A stretch of DNA of 64,000 nucleotides from Colias croceus (GCF_905220415.1 NC_059537.1:11813593-11877592), one strand, 5' to 3'; shown: positions 23,241-35,708, numbered from the stretch's first letter. Program-made: numbers and translations. The notes: generated by a model not told the origin, from the sequence alone.

Positions 23241-24560
23241 CCTGAAATATTCATTGAAACCAATATTTATAATTAAAACTGGTACAAACGTGAAAAATAA
23301 TATTATATCAATGAATGGTAGTAAATACTCAATATCTAATAAATATATTATCGAAGAAATAGGCTTTGAGTCGAATATACCCCAAGGCATCATTCAATAA
23401 GGGTAAATACTACATGCCAGACAGTGTACAATGTCGCACGAGGTAATATAATACATGCAGCAAAGTGGAAAGCGTAGGAGGCTGATAAAGAACGGACGCA
23501 GTTCAGTTCTAGTTTACTATCGACATAGAAATAAGTGCTGCTTGAAAAGCAATAAGTTCGTTGAACTTAGAGCGCAGGATAAAATTGCATAGAATACAGT
23601 TTGCAACTTGCAAAGTGTTCAGCTCGCTTAGCTTTCTATACCTACTGAGAACTATAAGTGTATTCACGCATCGTCCGATAGGAATGTTAAAACAAGGCGA
23701 GTGACGTAGAAGCCATAGGAACCGCGATGTGGTGTATTATGTGACGCATGGTGCAGTCGCGTCCGCTACGCCAATAGAATGCAATTGTAATTCTGGCGTC
23801 ACCAGAACGAATCGACGGACGCTGCCGCTCGCCGGAAACGTCTCCAGAATGGCACATTGCCAGTCCTAATGAACGCGTCTTTTCAGCAGTTATTACGACA
23901 CAATCGCTATGAAATTACGTATTTGTCCTTAATGGACCAGATCTGTTTAATATGTTGGAATTATCTCTGCATCAAACCGATCTAATCTAGATTAAACGAA
24001 ATAGATTTCGCGGAATGGTAATGACTGCCAATAGACGTGGGAATGTAGGAAATATTTTAAATCCGTTGCATTTTCTTGGGGATTAGCAATTCAAATGCAA
24101 TGTTTATTAGCGGTTCGCACGCGGTCCAAAGGAAAGCAATAAATTCGTTGATAAGACGGATAAATTGCGTGGCGTGCATTGCTCTCGTGAGCTTTATGGA
24201 TCTGTAGTGTCTGCTTGGTGTGAGCCGCGAGGTGTCCAAACAATGTTCGTTCCGCGACAGTACCTGTGTGACCCACTAGCGCGAGGCTGCAATTGCTTTC
24301 CCGACGATGAGCCAAGTTCATTGGCACCAGTCGGCAGCCGCGCACCCCACCTCTCCGCCTATCGGCCAAGCCTAAAAACTGACACGATATTATTCTCAGC
24401 AAATAGAAAGTAGTTAGCTTGGCTATTGATGTCTATTTTTAGCAAGCGTACTTGGAGAGTGATTGCCGATTATAAATTACTTTATTATAAAGACATTGCA
24501 TAAAAAAGCACAGTACAAGTGCACAGATACGAATTTGAGGATTTAATCAATATAAAATTA
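23241..24560. other. bun intron, comparatively GC-rich
   Basis: 23400-24420 is less AT-rich than the surroundings, with many CpG words and no repeat recognised. Open frames on both strands around 24090-24410 overlap each other and show no recognisable protein. Could be conserved regulatory DNA or an unrecognised alternative first exon. Confidence 0.35.
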
Positions 24561-24839
24561 ACTGCGTTAAAAACAACCGACTTCAAAAACGGAAAAGTAA
24601 AAAATAAAAAAGATTTGATATTATTAATTGCTACATATTATTTAGATGTGCTATTTATTAAATAGGTTTGATGTCGGTGCACGGGCTTAATACTAAGTGC
24701 TTAGTGTTTGGCACCGACTTCAAACCTATTTAATAAATAGCACATCTAAATAATATGTAGCAATTAATAATATCAAATCTTTTTTATTTTTTACTTTTCC
24801 GTTTTTGAAGTCGGTTGTTTTTAACGCAGTTAATTTTAT
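24552..24839. repeat. Long near-perfect palindrome (head of composite element copy 2)
   Basis: Two arms of about 130 bases around a centre at about 24696. Arm-specific variants match within this copy and differ from copy 1. Loop orientation is reversed relative to copy 1. Confidence 0.8.
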
Positions 24840-25293
24840 TTAATACTTTTTAGTGTAATTTTCATCACGAATCAAACGAGCCCAAACTCGATAAAGTTGA
24901 GTCAATATATTACTGAGTTCCTATGGCCACCTTCCGATTCCATCATCAAATCAGCTCTATGTCATGATAATGTTTCATCGCTATCCAATTTACACACTTA
25001 TACAAAATTTCAGCTCAATCGGTTACCGGGAAGTGAAACAAAGTTACTTGCTACATTCCAATTAAGTCATCGAGTACAGACAAAAATGCTCATAAAATAA
25101 AAACTACTGGGCCTAGCCGAATAAAATTTTTATGGGACCAATTCGACACCATCCTGCATCGAACAAAAAAAGAATCACGTAAATCGGTTCAGAAACCTCG
25201 GAGTAATCGGTGTACATACATAAAAAAAAAAAAAAAAAAAATATACCGGCCGAATTGATAACCTCCTCCTTTTTTTTTGAAGTCGGTTAAAAA
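24561..25293 (+). mobile_element. Composite AACCGACTTC element, copy 2 (plus)
   Basis: AACTGCGTTAAAAACAACCG at the left, GAAGTCGGTTAAAAATGG at the right, with palindromic head 24552-24839 and the same body as copy 1 in opposite orientation. The two copies flank 4.8 kb as a large inverted repeat. Confidence 0.75.
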
Positions 25294-26573
25294 TGGTTCC
25301 ATATCGCTGCTATCGGTTTTCGCCCACACATTCATTTGCTTTATGATATACGGTGTGATGAATTCGCAACCAAAATATGAGCTTCGGTTAGCCAATGCCA
25401 TGATTTCACGAAATTGGAAAAATTATGCTAAAAGTAGTTCTAGCTTTACGTAGTACACGTTGATCGATTGTGGCACAGATGCTATTGATAAATGTGATGC
25501 CGCATCTTATTATCCGGTTGGTTAGACGCGATCTGAACTTATTTGCAATCAATGAGCATTTACATAAACCGCGGAGCCATCGGATGCCGCTTTGGCCTCG
25601 CGCATGCAAAATGTGCATTACAAATTTACATCTGACACGGTTCCATGCCCATTCCGATTTTAATGCTCGCTCCACGGTGAGAAATACTCCCAATTCATAC
25701 CATAAAATTTATTACCCAGGAACAACCTACGGTTAAATTAAGCCTAGCTTGCGGTCATCCGCAGAACATAGCGTGTGTACCTTGCATTTTAATATGTTCA
25801 TATTTTCGGTAGGATGGATAGAGAAAAATAATTGTGAATGGAACATTCAGCATCTCATAAACTTGCACGTAAAGTGTAAATAATAAAAAGTTATATCTTG
25901 TTCTTTACAGATTGTTTATTTAAAATGAGTGCCATTGTTATTATATTTCATTCAAATTGAGCAACTACTTCGGTACTTTATAGTTTATTAAGTTTCCGCT
26001 TACTCGTATAAATTAGATTGGCTGTATAATAAACTGTCTAAGAAATATTGGCTTTAAGCGTGAAAGTTTTGTCTATCATTAAGTGGATGCGAAACTTGGT
26101 AGGCAGGTAGGTACCGTCTAACTATATTACTCATGTCTATGCCAGGAAGTAGGTAAATCTAGTTGAATGTTTAAGTCAATTAGAAGAAATGTGCTAGCAC
26201 GCGAGGCCTATATTTATATCGTCAGTACTTTCATCGATTACCTGGCGAATCTTAGACGCAGGCAAGGTCACGGTACCGCACCTGGTAGTGCCAGGTGGTT
26301 GCTCATTTCTCCACTTTATTTTATAAATATTGATTGAACAATTTGTAAACAAAAGCGTACACTACAGTATGTACCTATTGAAGTATGAGATCGTTATTTT
26401 GATGAAAAAAATTTCTACTGTGTGTTTCAGATGAGTAATTTTCTCCCGTGGTTCCTTGCCTTTTTTCTGTCTTCGTAGTGAAAAATAAATAGAAAGTATT
26501 CGTTTTTGTTTTATTCGCTAGGATTTTTCACAAATTTACTTTTTAATTAACGAATTGCTTATTTATAAATGGA
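25294..26573. other. bun intron, no feature recognised
   Basis: Mixed-composition DNA. Overlapping plus and minus frames at 25406-25736 are not recognisable proteins. Confidence 0.4.
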
Positions 26574-27154
26574 AAAACCGGCCAAGTGCGAGTCGGGCTC
26601 GCGCACAAAGGGTTCCGTAGCAGCAAATATAATAAACTTATTATTTACAGTTAAATCAACCTATCTCAAAAACTATAAGAGATACTTTGATCAAACCAAA
26701 AATCGTTGAAAGAGTTAATTAGCATGCATCACCTCTATTTTTTTTAGAATTTTATACCCCGTAGTTATAAAAATAGAGGGGGGGGACATACTTTTTACGA
26801 CTTTGAGAGCTGATATCTCAAAAACCGTTCACTTTAAGAAAAATGTTTTTTAGAAAACTTTATATCATTTTAAAAGACCTTTCCATTGATACCCCACACG
26901 GGTATGTACATCGAAAAAAAAAATTTCATCCCTCAGTTACATGTATGGGGGGCCCCACCCCCAATTCTTTTTTTTACTATTTAGTGTCATATTTTTGTAG
27001 CGGTTCATACAACACATATTCCCATCAAATTTCATCACTGTAGTACTTATAGTTTCCGAGTAAATCGGCTGTGACAGACGGACAGACGGACAGACGGACA
27101 TGACGAAACTATAAGGGTTCCGTTTTTGCCATTTTGGCTACGGAACCCTAAAAA
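26574..27154 (+). repeat. CGGCCAAGTGCGAGTC-type lepidopteran repeat, copy 2
   Basis: Begins AAAACCGGCCAAGTGCGAGT, then AAAGGGTTCCGTAGC; ends GGCTACGGAACCCTAAA, so the ends carry an inverted GGGTTCCGTAGC pair. A CAGACGGA tandem run lies near 27075. Longer and better preserved than copy 1 at 16437. Confidence 0.75.
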
Positions 27155-28833
27155 TGGGTTGCAAAAAAATGTTATGAACTTTATATTGATCATGGTTAAT
27201 TCTAAATAACGTAAATTCAATATCCGAAATCTTAAAAGCAATAAAAAGAAACAAGCAAAATATAACAACCGACACTCCCGTATAAAGTGCTTAATTGGTA
27301 GCTTTCGTTTTCTGATTCTTAAAGGTTATTGCAACTATTGATATGAGAGAAAAGTCGTGTAGTGACCATGTTTCTCAGTAAACTGTTATGGTTGATTTCA
27401 CATTCCCCTGGACGATAATTCTTTTCAACAATTTATCGACTGGACCCATAATTGTACGACGTATATGTTCGGCGCAACTGACTCATTATGCGTTGCTTGA
27501 ATAAGAAAAGACGCTTATTACTAATCAGTTCACTGCACACGCGTATACATTGTAACTTGACTCATTACGTCGTTCGAAAAGGCTATAAAAATATTTACAC
27601 ATTTAATACAATCGTACAGAAGTATCGATTCAACTTATTACGTCGGGGATTTATCGCGACCGTTAACTTTTATTTCGTTTCATCAAGTTACAAGAGTATA
27701 AACGCTTTAGCGATAAGCTGCTGTCAAACAATTTTTGGTAACTCCTTATTTGGCGTATTTATGTATCTGGGTGTAATTATTTTATTTCCACTTTACTTTT
27801 ACTGAGTTATGCAAAAGTTATTTTTAAAATATAACCTTTTACATACATCGTTTATGTAATTAACGTATAGTAATTAATCATAAACTTAATTGCTTCATTA
27901 CTTTCAACGTATATATCGTATAATATTTAAGTGATATAGTATAGGCGATTCTTACAATAGTGCACAATGAATAGAATTAGAATCACTCTCGCCGGCCTCA
28001 TTGTCTAGCCCGTGCGAAGTCAACTGTAATTTCCTGTCCGAATTTTCTAACCCACGCTGACGTATAACTGACGGGTCATTTATCTTGGATTAGAGTTTTT
28101 TGTCCCGCATTAAACTTAGATCGCATTCACTGTAATGTTTTGTGTTCCTTGCTCTGGTAGTTTCTTTTTGATTACTCACGTTTGACCTCAATGGAAAGTG
28201 TTTTTTTTTCTTTGGACCGGCTGGTAGCCGTACGTCTGTATTTATTCAGAAGCCGTCACCGACGCGGACGGGCTAAATATGAATCGTGATGTAGATATTT
28301 ATGAATAGTGGATGAGATTATTCAAATAAGAAGTTTTAATTCACTGTTTCGTATTTAGGGATTCGTTGTTGGCTCGATTCATGAAATTTACACAAAAACA
28401 AACTTCTTAATTAAGGTAATAACTGTGTGAAAAATACCTAATACCTATATCTACCAACAAATTACATATTTTTATGTTTGGGTAGGAGTTATTTTTAGCA
28501 TTGTTAAAAATCGCAACACTCGGCTTTAGTGAAAGGGAAATTGAAACCAAACAAAGGCTCTTGCATCTCTATTTTGCGATGTAAATTGCGTTGTCACTTG
28601 TCGTTTTCCACTGTTACAACGTAGAAATTTAAATGCACATTTTCAATATTAAAGATTGCACTGGATATTGATGGAAACGTCGAATTTCCGCAAATTTCGC
28701 GTTAAGCTTCGAAACGAGAAAATAAATTGAAAATGCTGCGACATGTATCACAAATTTTTTTAACGCATGTTTGTAGTCTGAAAATGGACGTGTGCAGATT
28801 TTAAATGTGTTTCAATTTATTTTGTATTGCGCT
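27155..28833. other. bun intron, no feature recognised
   Basis: AT-rich. A 105-codon plus-strand frame at 27488-27805 has no recognisable domain and is judged chance. Confidence 0.4.
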
Positions 28834-28847
28834 GTCCAAAAAAGTAA

Positions 28848-29458
28848 CTAACTAACTAACTGGAGTGGCGCAGGGACCCAAAGTGAGTCTTGGCCTCCGA
28901 CAATAAGAGCCTCCATTTTACTCTATCCTGCGCCATCTCTTGCCAGTTTTCGATTTGGAGGGTGCGCAGGTCTTTGGCGATTTCGTCTTTCCAGCGGTAC
29001 CTAGGACGCCCAACCGGACGGCGTCCAGATGGCCGTCCCAGGTACGCTCGTTTCGCTGCTCGATCTTCCCCCATTCTTTCTACATGGCCGAGCCATCGGA
29101 GTCTTTGCGATTTAATCTCACCGATGATATTTGGCTCAGCCATTAGGTCTTCAAGTTCCAAGTTTTTCCTCCTCCTCCAAATTCCTTCTTCAGTTAGCAC
29201 TGGCCCAAACATCTTTCTCAAGATCTTCCTCTCAGTGACTAGGAGCTTGCCTTCTTCCTTTTGTGTTAGTGTCCATGTCTCACAGCCGTACATTAATATA
29301 GGTCTTAATATGGTTTTATAGATTAAGATTTTTGTTCGTCTGCTGAGGATCTTCGACACCAGTATTTTATGTAAGGCTGCACTGCAGCGGAGGGTATTTT
29401 GTATTCTTATATCAATTTCCTCTTCCCTCGTGTACGTATCGGTCACAGTGCATCCCAG
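28848..29458 (-). mobile_element. 5'-truncated RTE-like non-LTR retrotransposon (C-terminal part)
   Basis: The minus-strand open frame (29458 down to the stop at 28856) encodes the C-terminal end of an RTE-clade reverse transcriptase: YGCETWTL, RWLGHVERMGEDRAAKRA, then GRPRYRW and a final W-rich segment. The ORF stop lies in a (GTTA)n tail at 28848-28860, as in RTE elements. A perfect 14-bp target duplication GTCCAAAAAAGTAA flanks it (28834-28847 and 29459-29472). The catalytic RT domain is missing, so the copy is inactive. The intact frame suggests a fairly recent insertion. Confidence 0.85.
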
Positions 29459-29472
29459 GTCCAAAAAAGTAA

Positions 29473-30060
29473 TACAATTAATTTTATATATTCATCAGAA
29501 TTCAGATTGAAATAATGTAGATTGGTTCAGGAAGGATACATATTATATGCACTTGTTATCATTTGATAATTTAATATTGATGATAACTACGTTAGTAATA
29601 AATGCTAAATAACCGAACATTTCATAAAGACCAATCAATACAAATTGACAAGGACATTGAAGTGATGTTTTATATGCAATGTCCAATTATAATAGTGCTC
29701 GGTACAAGTTTCGCAATTGCAGGGCGGGTCCCGTGAACTGTGCCGGTCAACGCCCCCCAAGTCGAATCTACGACTTTCTAATGGGATTAAAATTTGTTAC
29801 TCAGCGCGAGATGACGTGAGCCTGAAATGCAGATTTTCATTACTCATCACGATTCGCTGAAATTTTTTGCAAAATGTCACTGGAAATTTTCATGTTATTT
29901 GCTTTATGATTATGATTAGCAATGAAAATTGTTTAGTTTTAATGAGGCGAATATTGTGGGTAGGTATATTACTAACCTAAAGAAGCAGTACAAAGAGCAT
30001 ATCTTTAAAATACGTTTCATCGTGATCTTGAAACAGACCTCTAATTAAAGGCCAATTAAA
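29473..30060. other. bun intron, no feature recognised
   Basis: AT-rich, with a short GC-rich patch near 29700-29760. Nothing recognised. Confidence 0.4.
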
Positions 30061-30301
30061 TCCATACTAATATTATAAATGCGAAAGTAACTCTGTCTGT
30101 CTGTCTGTCTGTTACTCAATCACGCCTAAACTACTGACCCAATTTTCATGAAATTTGGTATGAAGATAATTTGATACCCGAGAAAGGACATAGGCTACTT
30201 TTTATCCCGGGAAAATGACGCATTCCCGGAAATCCTACGGGAACGGGAACTATGCGGGTTTTTCTTTGACTGCGCGGGCGAAGCCGCGGGCGGAAACCTA
30301 G
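30061..30301 (+). mobile_element. Lep1-type Helitron-like element
   Basis: A|TCCATACTAATATTATAAATG at the 5' end, CTGT microsatellite, GC-rich 3' end GAAGCCGCGGGCGGAAACCT ending in CTAG|T. Length 241 bp. 5'-TC, 3'-CTAG and A/T flanks fit Helitron insertion. Confidence 0.75.
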
Positions 30302-30356
30302 TAACTAATAAAATTTTATATGCTCCTCCAGTTTGAACTATAAGATAAAAAAAAGA

Positions 30357-30514
30357 CGTGTTGCACTCGGGGACTGCCGCGGTAAAGCTATTGCATAGCA
30401 TGCCTTCAAGCCACACCTCCGAGCCCGTCGGAGTGGGGAGCGTGAGTTTTTTCGTTACGGAATTTCTGATTCGGTCCCCGCGCTCAAGGCCCGCGATAGA
30501 AGCTATGCAATAGC
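30357..30514 (+). repeat. Short interspersed repeat with AGCTATTGCAT ends, copy 1
   Basis: Contains ACTCGGGGACTGCCGCGG and GAGTGGGGAGCGTGAG; inner ends AGCTATTGCAT and ATGCAATAGCT are inverted. A related copy is at 55368-55532. Class uncertain (SINE or MITE). Confidence 0.6.
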
Positions 30515-31916
30515 TTAATATGAATTTCAACTTTCTCACTCAGTTCAAATGCTAACAAACTTACATTTTAAAGCATGACATTTCGACGGAAAATTGAACA
30601 ATTTGGCGCGCGGGTAAAATCCTCATTAGCTTTAATGTCATCGATGCATACAATCGTTTAGCAGACCGTGTGCAATTGTGTTCTCATAGAGCTAGAGATC
30701 GCAAGGGCAGACAGACGGGCTTTCACCGGTCTCGATCGCGAGACTGAAAACTGAACACTAGAGTCCTGTACGTAAGGTGCCATTTCAGTTGTACCCGCCC
30801 TGGTTACTCCAACTTTCCGTGTTGTTAAGAAAGTTATTGAATATTGATTTGTTTATTTTCGATTTATTAGAGGCTTAGTTTGTTTACGACTTCCCGGGCG
30901 GCCTTTTTGAGTACCTTTTTGCGGGAGTTTTTCAAGTTCGCATGGTTGATTGAATAAGTTTGTATTCTTGTATGGATAATTCCAAATTGTTTAATTTATT
31001 TATTTTTTAAAGCTCTTTGTTATAGATAAACATGTTCAATGATCAGTTTATTTAGTTCTTAGCACTTCGTATTTTCGTTCGAAGCATAAAAAAACTGCTT
31101 CGAATCTTCGACAGCTGTGGCACTTGATTTGACAATATTTTCATCTAAAATCTATGAGCAGATTAAAAATTTTGTAAATTTGCCAAAAATGTTGATAGTT
31201 AAGTACTTTGTTTTTGTTTTGTAAAATATAAATAATAACATTAAAAATATGCAATTATTTCAGTACATATCAGCGCGTGACAAGCCACAAAGAAGAGCTG
31301 TCATGATTTTGAAGAATTAGTCCTAGTCGTCAACAATAGAATTTATGTAACGGTTCTCAACAGAATTGTAAAGCTTAAAAGACATTACAATTTGTTTGAT
31401 TGTATCGTTCATATGGAAAAAAATGGTAACTTGGTAAACGAAAGTTTGACATGTGTGATGTTATCGTAACGCGGCGTCCATAGATTAAGCGCTTATGACA
31501 AGTCCGCATCGATCTCTTCCGGTGGCTCCAATGCCGTATCTGTTGAACATTCGACGTATTTGTATTTATCACGAGCTCGAAATAGCCTTTATCTCGTTCG
31601 CTGTGAGGTCAGTGGGCGCTGCGTCGGCGCGCGATCATTAACGGCACTGATTAAACCCTTCTAGTTGTGCGTAGTAGTTTTTATTCCATAATTACTGTTA
31701 TCTGTAGCGCCGCGTGTTAATTATCAATGGACTGAAAACTTTATTGTCGGCGCTTGCATCGCGGATCGCGCACGCCTTTTGTTTGTTGAACGTTTTTAAA
31801 TATTAATTACTTTTATTAAATTTCCTTGAATCGTTATTATTGTTGAATATTTAATTGATTAATAAACAACACTTCCTTATATAATTTCGAAATAAATAAC
31901 TTCCTTCTTATTCCAA
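30515..31916. other. bun intron with CpG-richer patches
   Basis: Patches at 30690-30830 and 31580-31790 are richer in CpG than the surroundings, e.g. GCGTCGGCGCGCGATC near 31622. No exon or repeat recognised; candidate regulatory DNA. Confidence 0.35.
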
Positions 31917-32384
31917 TATCTATATCTACATATGATAAATCTGTAGAAGGGTCAATTCTGTACATTGAAAATATTGAAAAAATAAATACCAGGGGGTGTT
32001 ACTGGATCGATACCAAACCCAAATATGTGATTAAAAAAATTTTTGTCTGTCTGTCTGTCTGTCTGTGAAGGCATCACGTGAAAACTAACGGTTCAATTTC
32101 GATGAAACTTAGTATAATTATACCTTATTATCCTGGGCGTAAAATAAGATACTTTTTATCCTGGAAAAATACGTAGAAAAAAATTATTAATCTTAATTTT
32201 TCAGTTTTATCCATAGACGTTGTTCTGTAGAACCGCGATCAAACGTTGCGTATTATTATAGGCCTATCCGTATTTGGGTCCAATAAATATTTATAAGATG
32301 TCATTGTCAGAGTTAGTCAAAATGGATAAACCATCCACGCGAAGACCGACATCCGCGCGGACGGAGTCGCGGGCGGAAGCTAGT
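31917..32384 (+). mobile_element. Helitron-like non-autonomous element with CTGT microsatellite, copy B
   Basis: Same family as 22760-23240; ends GGGCGGAAGCTAG|T. The CTGT run is shorter and a few small indels are present. Confidence 0.7.
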
Positions 32385-33214
32385 TAATAAATAAAAGATA
32401 AATAACGAAGAGCGTTGCTCTGTACGTAAATCTACATTGAACTCGCTAATGGGTGTTTTAGCCCTATTTAGAAATCAGGATTGTTAGTGCGTGTTAAAGT
32501 TTAATTAAGAACTTGTTCTCAGTACATTAGCTCTAACGACAGGCGTGTTAAAATAGAGTTTAACAAATTATAATGTAATCACATTACATGTCCCTTATAT
32601 AAAATATTTACTGTCGTTAAAGAATCAATTCAATCGTGCTATAAGTATTGAAATCGAGTCTCATGTGCTCGAAGAAATGTAATAAATAAAAGACACGGCA
32701 GGTTGCCCTCCACATGACTTATTGCTGCTACACTCGTTTTTCATCTTGATGCTGTGTGCCTGTGTACAAACTCGCCGGAACATCTACCGTTGAATTTATT
32801 AACTTTCGGCGTTTCGTTGGCATTAAGTTTCGGGTAAATAATTTAAACTATTATTGTAGGTTATCGTAAAACTTAAGTTTTGGTCATGTAATGTAATATA
32901 AATACAATTTAAAAATAAATGAAGACCTAATTATATATATATGCGCCAAATAACACATGTCAGACACGATCATTAGTTTTGTGATTGAACTGTTGTGTCG
33001 TCATAATAAGTCTGAAATATTCACGATATGCATCTAACAGAATGTAAAATATTAATGAGACAAGATGTCAACTGGAACTTAGACGAATTATAGATGGCGC
33101 TCATGTACAAGTTATATCTATATAATTAAGAATGACGTATTGTCTCGATGAGGGGCTCAGAGAAGGCAACGTGTCTGCGTCGATGAAACGTTTACAGACC
33201 AATAGTAACCAATT
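32385..33214. other. bun intron, no gene seen
   Basis: AT-rich. A CTCF-like TAGATGGCGCTC word is at 33091-33102. Confidence 0.4.
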
Positions 33215-33277
33215 GCAGTTACAACGTTTCAACGCTCACAACGTTTCAACGCAAGAGCGTTGAAACGTTGTAACTGC
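33215..33277. repeat. Perfect 23-bp stem hairpin
   Basis: Arms 33215-33237 and 33255-33277 are exact reverse complements. The 17-base loop repeats the arm word ACAACGTTTCAACGC, so the locus contains three copies of ACGTTTCAACGC. Confidence 0.85.
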
Positions 33278-33288
33278 ATAAGAATACA

Positions 33289-33509
33289 TCCTACTAATAT
33301 TATAAATGCGAAAGTTTGTATGGATGTATGGATGTTTGTTACTCTTTCACGTAAAAACTACTGAACCGATTACAATGAAATTTAGCACACTTATAGAGGG
33401 TAACTTGGATTAACACATAGGATAGTTTTTATCCCGGAAATCCCACGGGAACGGGAACTATGCGGGTTTTCCTTTGCAAACGTGGGCGAAGCCGCGGGCG
33501 GAAATCTAG
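33289..33509 (+). mobile_element. Lep1-type Helitron-like element
   Basis: A|TCCTACTAATATTATAAATG start, GAAGCCGCGGGCGGAAATCT then AG|T end. 221 bp. Immediately follows the hairpin. Confidence 0.75.
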
Positions 33510-35239
33510 TTACATTATACAGAGCAAAAAACACATAATCAAACAAGGCGTGCCCGAAAAATAAATAATAATAATCATTGAGGAGTGATGGATAGCAGAC
33601 ACCCGACTTAACGGCCATCAAGCTGATTGGCTACACTTGCTTTCAATTTTATAAGCCATTATTTTGAAGCTATTACTTTCTCTTTTAGAATTTTGACTAC
33701 GGCTTAATTCTTTTTTCATTTCATTGCATAATGACGCTTGTGTAATGAAATGAAACATTCGCATAGAGGTGTTTGATCTCGAGCAATTGTTTCGCATAGA
33801 TTATATCATTAATTGTTAGAGTTAGCTCATTCTGTACATGTTAGTGTCGACATCGATGGAACGATAAACCCAATAAGATTGTGTTTAAATATTGATAATC
33901 AAATTTAAATTCCTATGTACGTTTTTTTTTCGAAGAACTGGTTTAAAAGGAATGTCTGTATTAATTAATAGTCCTTGCTGAGACGCAATCTTAGTAGTAT
34001 TAGTCATTGTACGGCAGTTAGTTGTATTTGGTATTTAATTAACACAGGTATTAGTCACTTGTAATATATGCCACATGTATTTAATTGGTTTGATAAAACA
34101 TACACCAGACAATTATAGAGGTGTTATGGATAAATACCTAACGAGTACTTCTTTTTTCATTTTATTTACTACATTTAACTTATACGTTACGTTATTGTTG
34201 ATATTGGTCATCATTATCGAGCGTATGTGAAATCTGTAAAATAAATAAATATGCATCTTCGAAGCCAATAACGTTTTAGCACAATAGCTACAAATAATTA
34301 TAAAGTCATAACTTGATAAATATTTACTTCTATGTGAATTGTAGCACGAGAAATTATTCATATTAATTCCGCGTAAAGTTGTCCATGTTACCGATAAGGT
34401 AACTAATTATACGACGTAACGGAAAGCGAATGGAGCGAAAAAGATATGGAAAGAAACCTGTAGCGCGCCACTCGACGATCATTCGCCGAAATAATCGATG
34501 ACCTTGCAGAGGTCGCGGCTGTCTATCCTCACCCACTGAACACATTAAACAATTTCTCAATGAATTAGACAGATTAAAAATCACAGTTGGCCCGCTGCCA
34601 GCCCGCATTCGCATAAACATTGCGAATTTAAAGTTAAATTGTCGTTACGTAAACGCGCGGATTACGTCTCGAACGCTAGTGGAACGCGAGCCTTGAAATA
34701 TCATGGGTACAAGTTCACATCGTAAAAGGTGCTTGAACTGGAATTCTCTGATCGTGGAAATACCGCTTGTTAGACTTTAATTTAGAAATTTAAAGTTATA
34801 CGTGGTTATACGCTGTCAAAGGCGCACCGAACGCAATCAACGAACCTACGAAACTTTAATTCAGTTTTAAACTAAAGACTTGTGTATATGCTATATAGGT
34901 ACTTAATACATATAGAGCAACTATATGAAAGAGGTTCGTAAAGTGGATTGTCGGAGAAAAGATTATAAAATGCTAGCCTAGAGGTTTTCGCTCGGAGCTG
35001 CCGCATTAGCCGTTCGTAAAGATTTCTATACTCACCAGTACATAACCGTTGTTCCAAGGAACCGATAAAAACTACTTACTGTAACGGTAGGTATTTACCT
35101 AAACTGGTATTAAGTAGTTACCTAATTGAAAAAATATTGAGTAAAATACCTATTGTAATTATCTGTAAGTGCCTAGGTAAACATTTTTCGTTATCATTCC
35201 TCATTTAGAGACTAATCAAATTTAGTCCGCGTGGGTAGA
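33510..35239. other. bun intron, no gene seen
   Basis: AT-rich with a somewhat GC-richer stretch at 34430-34690. No repeat or coding exon recognised. Confidence 0.4.
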
Positions 35240-35708
35240 ACATTTTACAAAGTTATTATTAGGTATTTCAAATATTACTAGCTTGAATAAATAATTGATT
35301 TTAATAAAGAAGGTTCTGGAACCGGCATACATACATTTCTGTGTTCCGCTCATGCCGCCTCGCAGATGAAAGAGGAGGAGCGCACGTGCGCAGCCATAGG
35401 TGGTAACGGAGGTGGGCCCGTAACCGGGCGTCCGCTGCCGGGGTCGTGGACGATTTCTAAGAGTACCCGCGGCCCCGGCTAACTGCGCGGCTCGACGGAA
35501 GCGGAACACAGTGGGGTTTTAGTCGGTAAGAATCCGACATAACCCTTGGCTCCTTCCCCGGGGGCCGTGGGTATCTTTGGAAGATTTCCCCACTATAAAA
35601 AAAAAAAAACACATTTTACAAAGTTATTATTAGGTATTTCAAATATTACTAGCTTGAATAAATAATTGATTTTAATAAAGAAGGTTCTGGAACCGGCATA
35701 CATACATT
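35240..35708 (+). mobile_element. SINE-like insertion flanked by a 98-bp perfect direct duplication
   Basis: 35240-35337 and 35611-35708 are identical over 98 bases. Between them lies a GC-rich 273-bp unit (35338-35610) ending in poly-A (35597-35609). The unit contains TTTTAGTCGGTAAGAATCCG, a fold-back pair TGTGTTCCGCT/AGCGGAACACA, and TGGGTATCTTTGGAAGATTT before the tail, all seen in lepidopteran short retroposons. The poly-A tail implies target-primed retrotransposition on the plus strand. Confidence 0.8.

Noticed and set aside
24091..24413. Overlapping frames on both strands as a bun short-isoform first exon
   Set aside because: No recognisable TSC22 short-isoform sequence and no convincing start-donor pair; kept only as a GC-richer stretch.
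28890..29321. Plus-strand frame of 143 codons
   Set aside because: Antisense shadow of the RTE-like ORF.
35222..35509. Minus-strand frame rich in Arg/Ala/Gly
   Set aside because: Covers the GC-rich SINE-like unit on its antisense strand.
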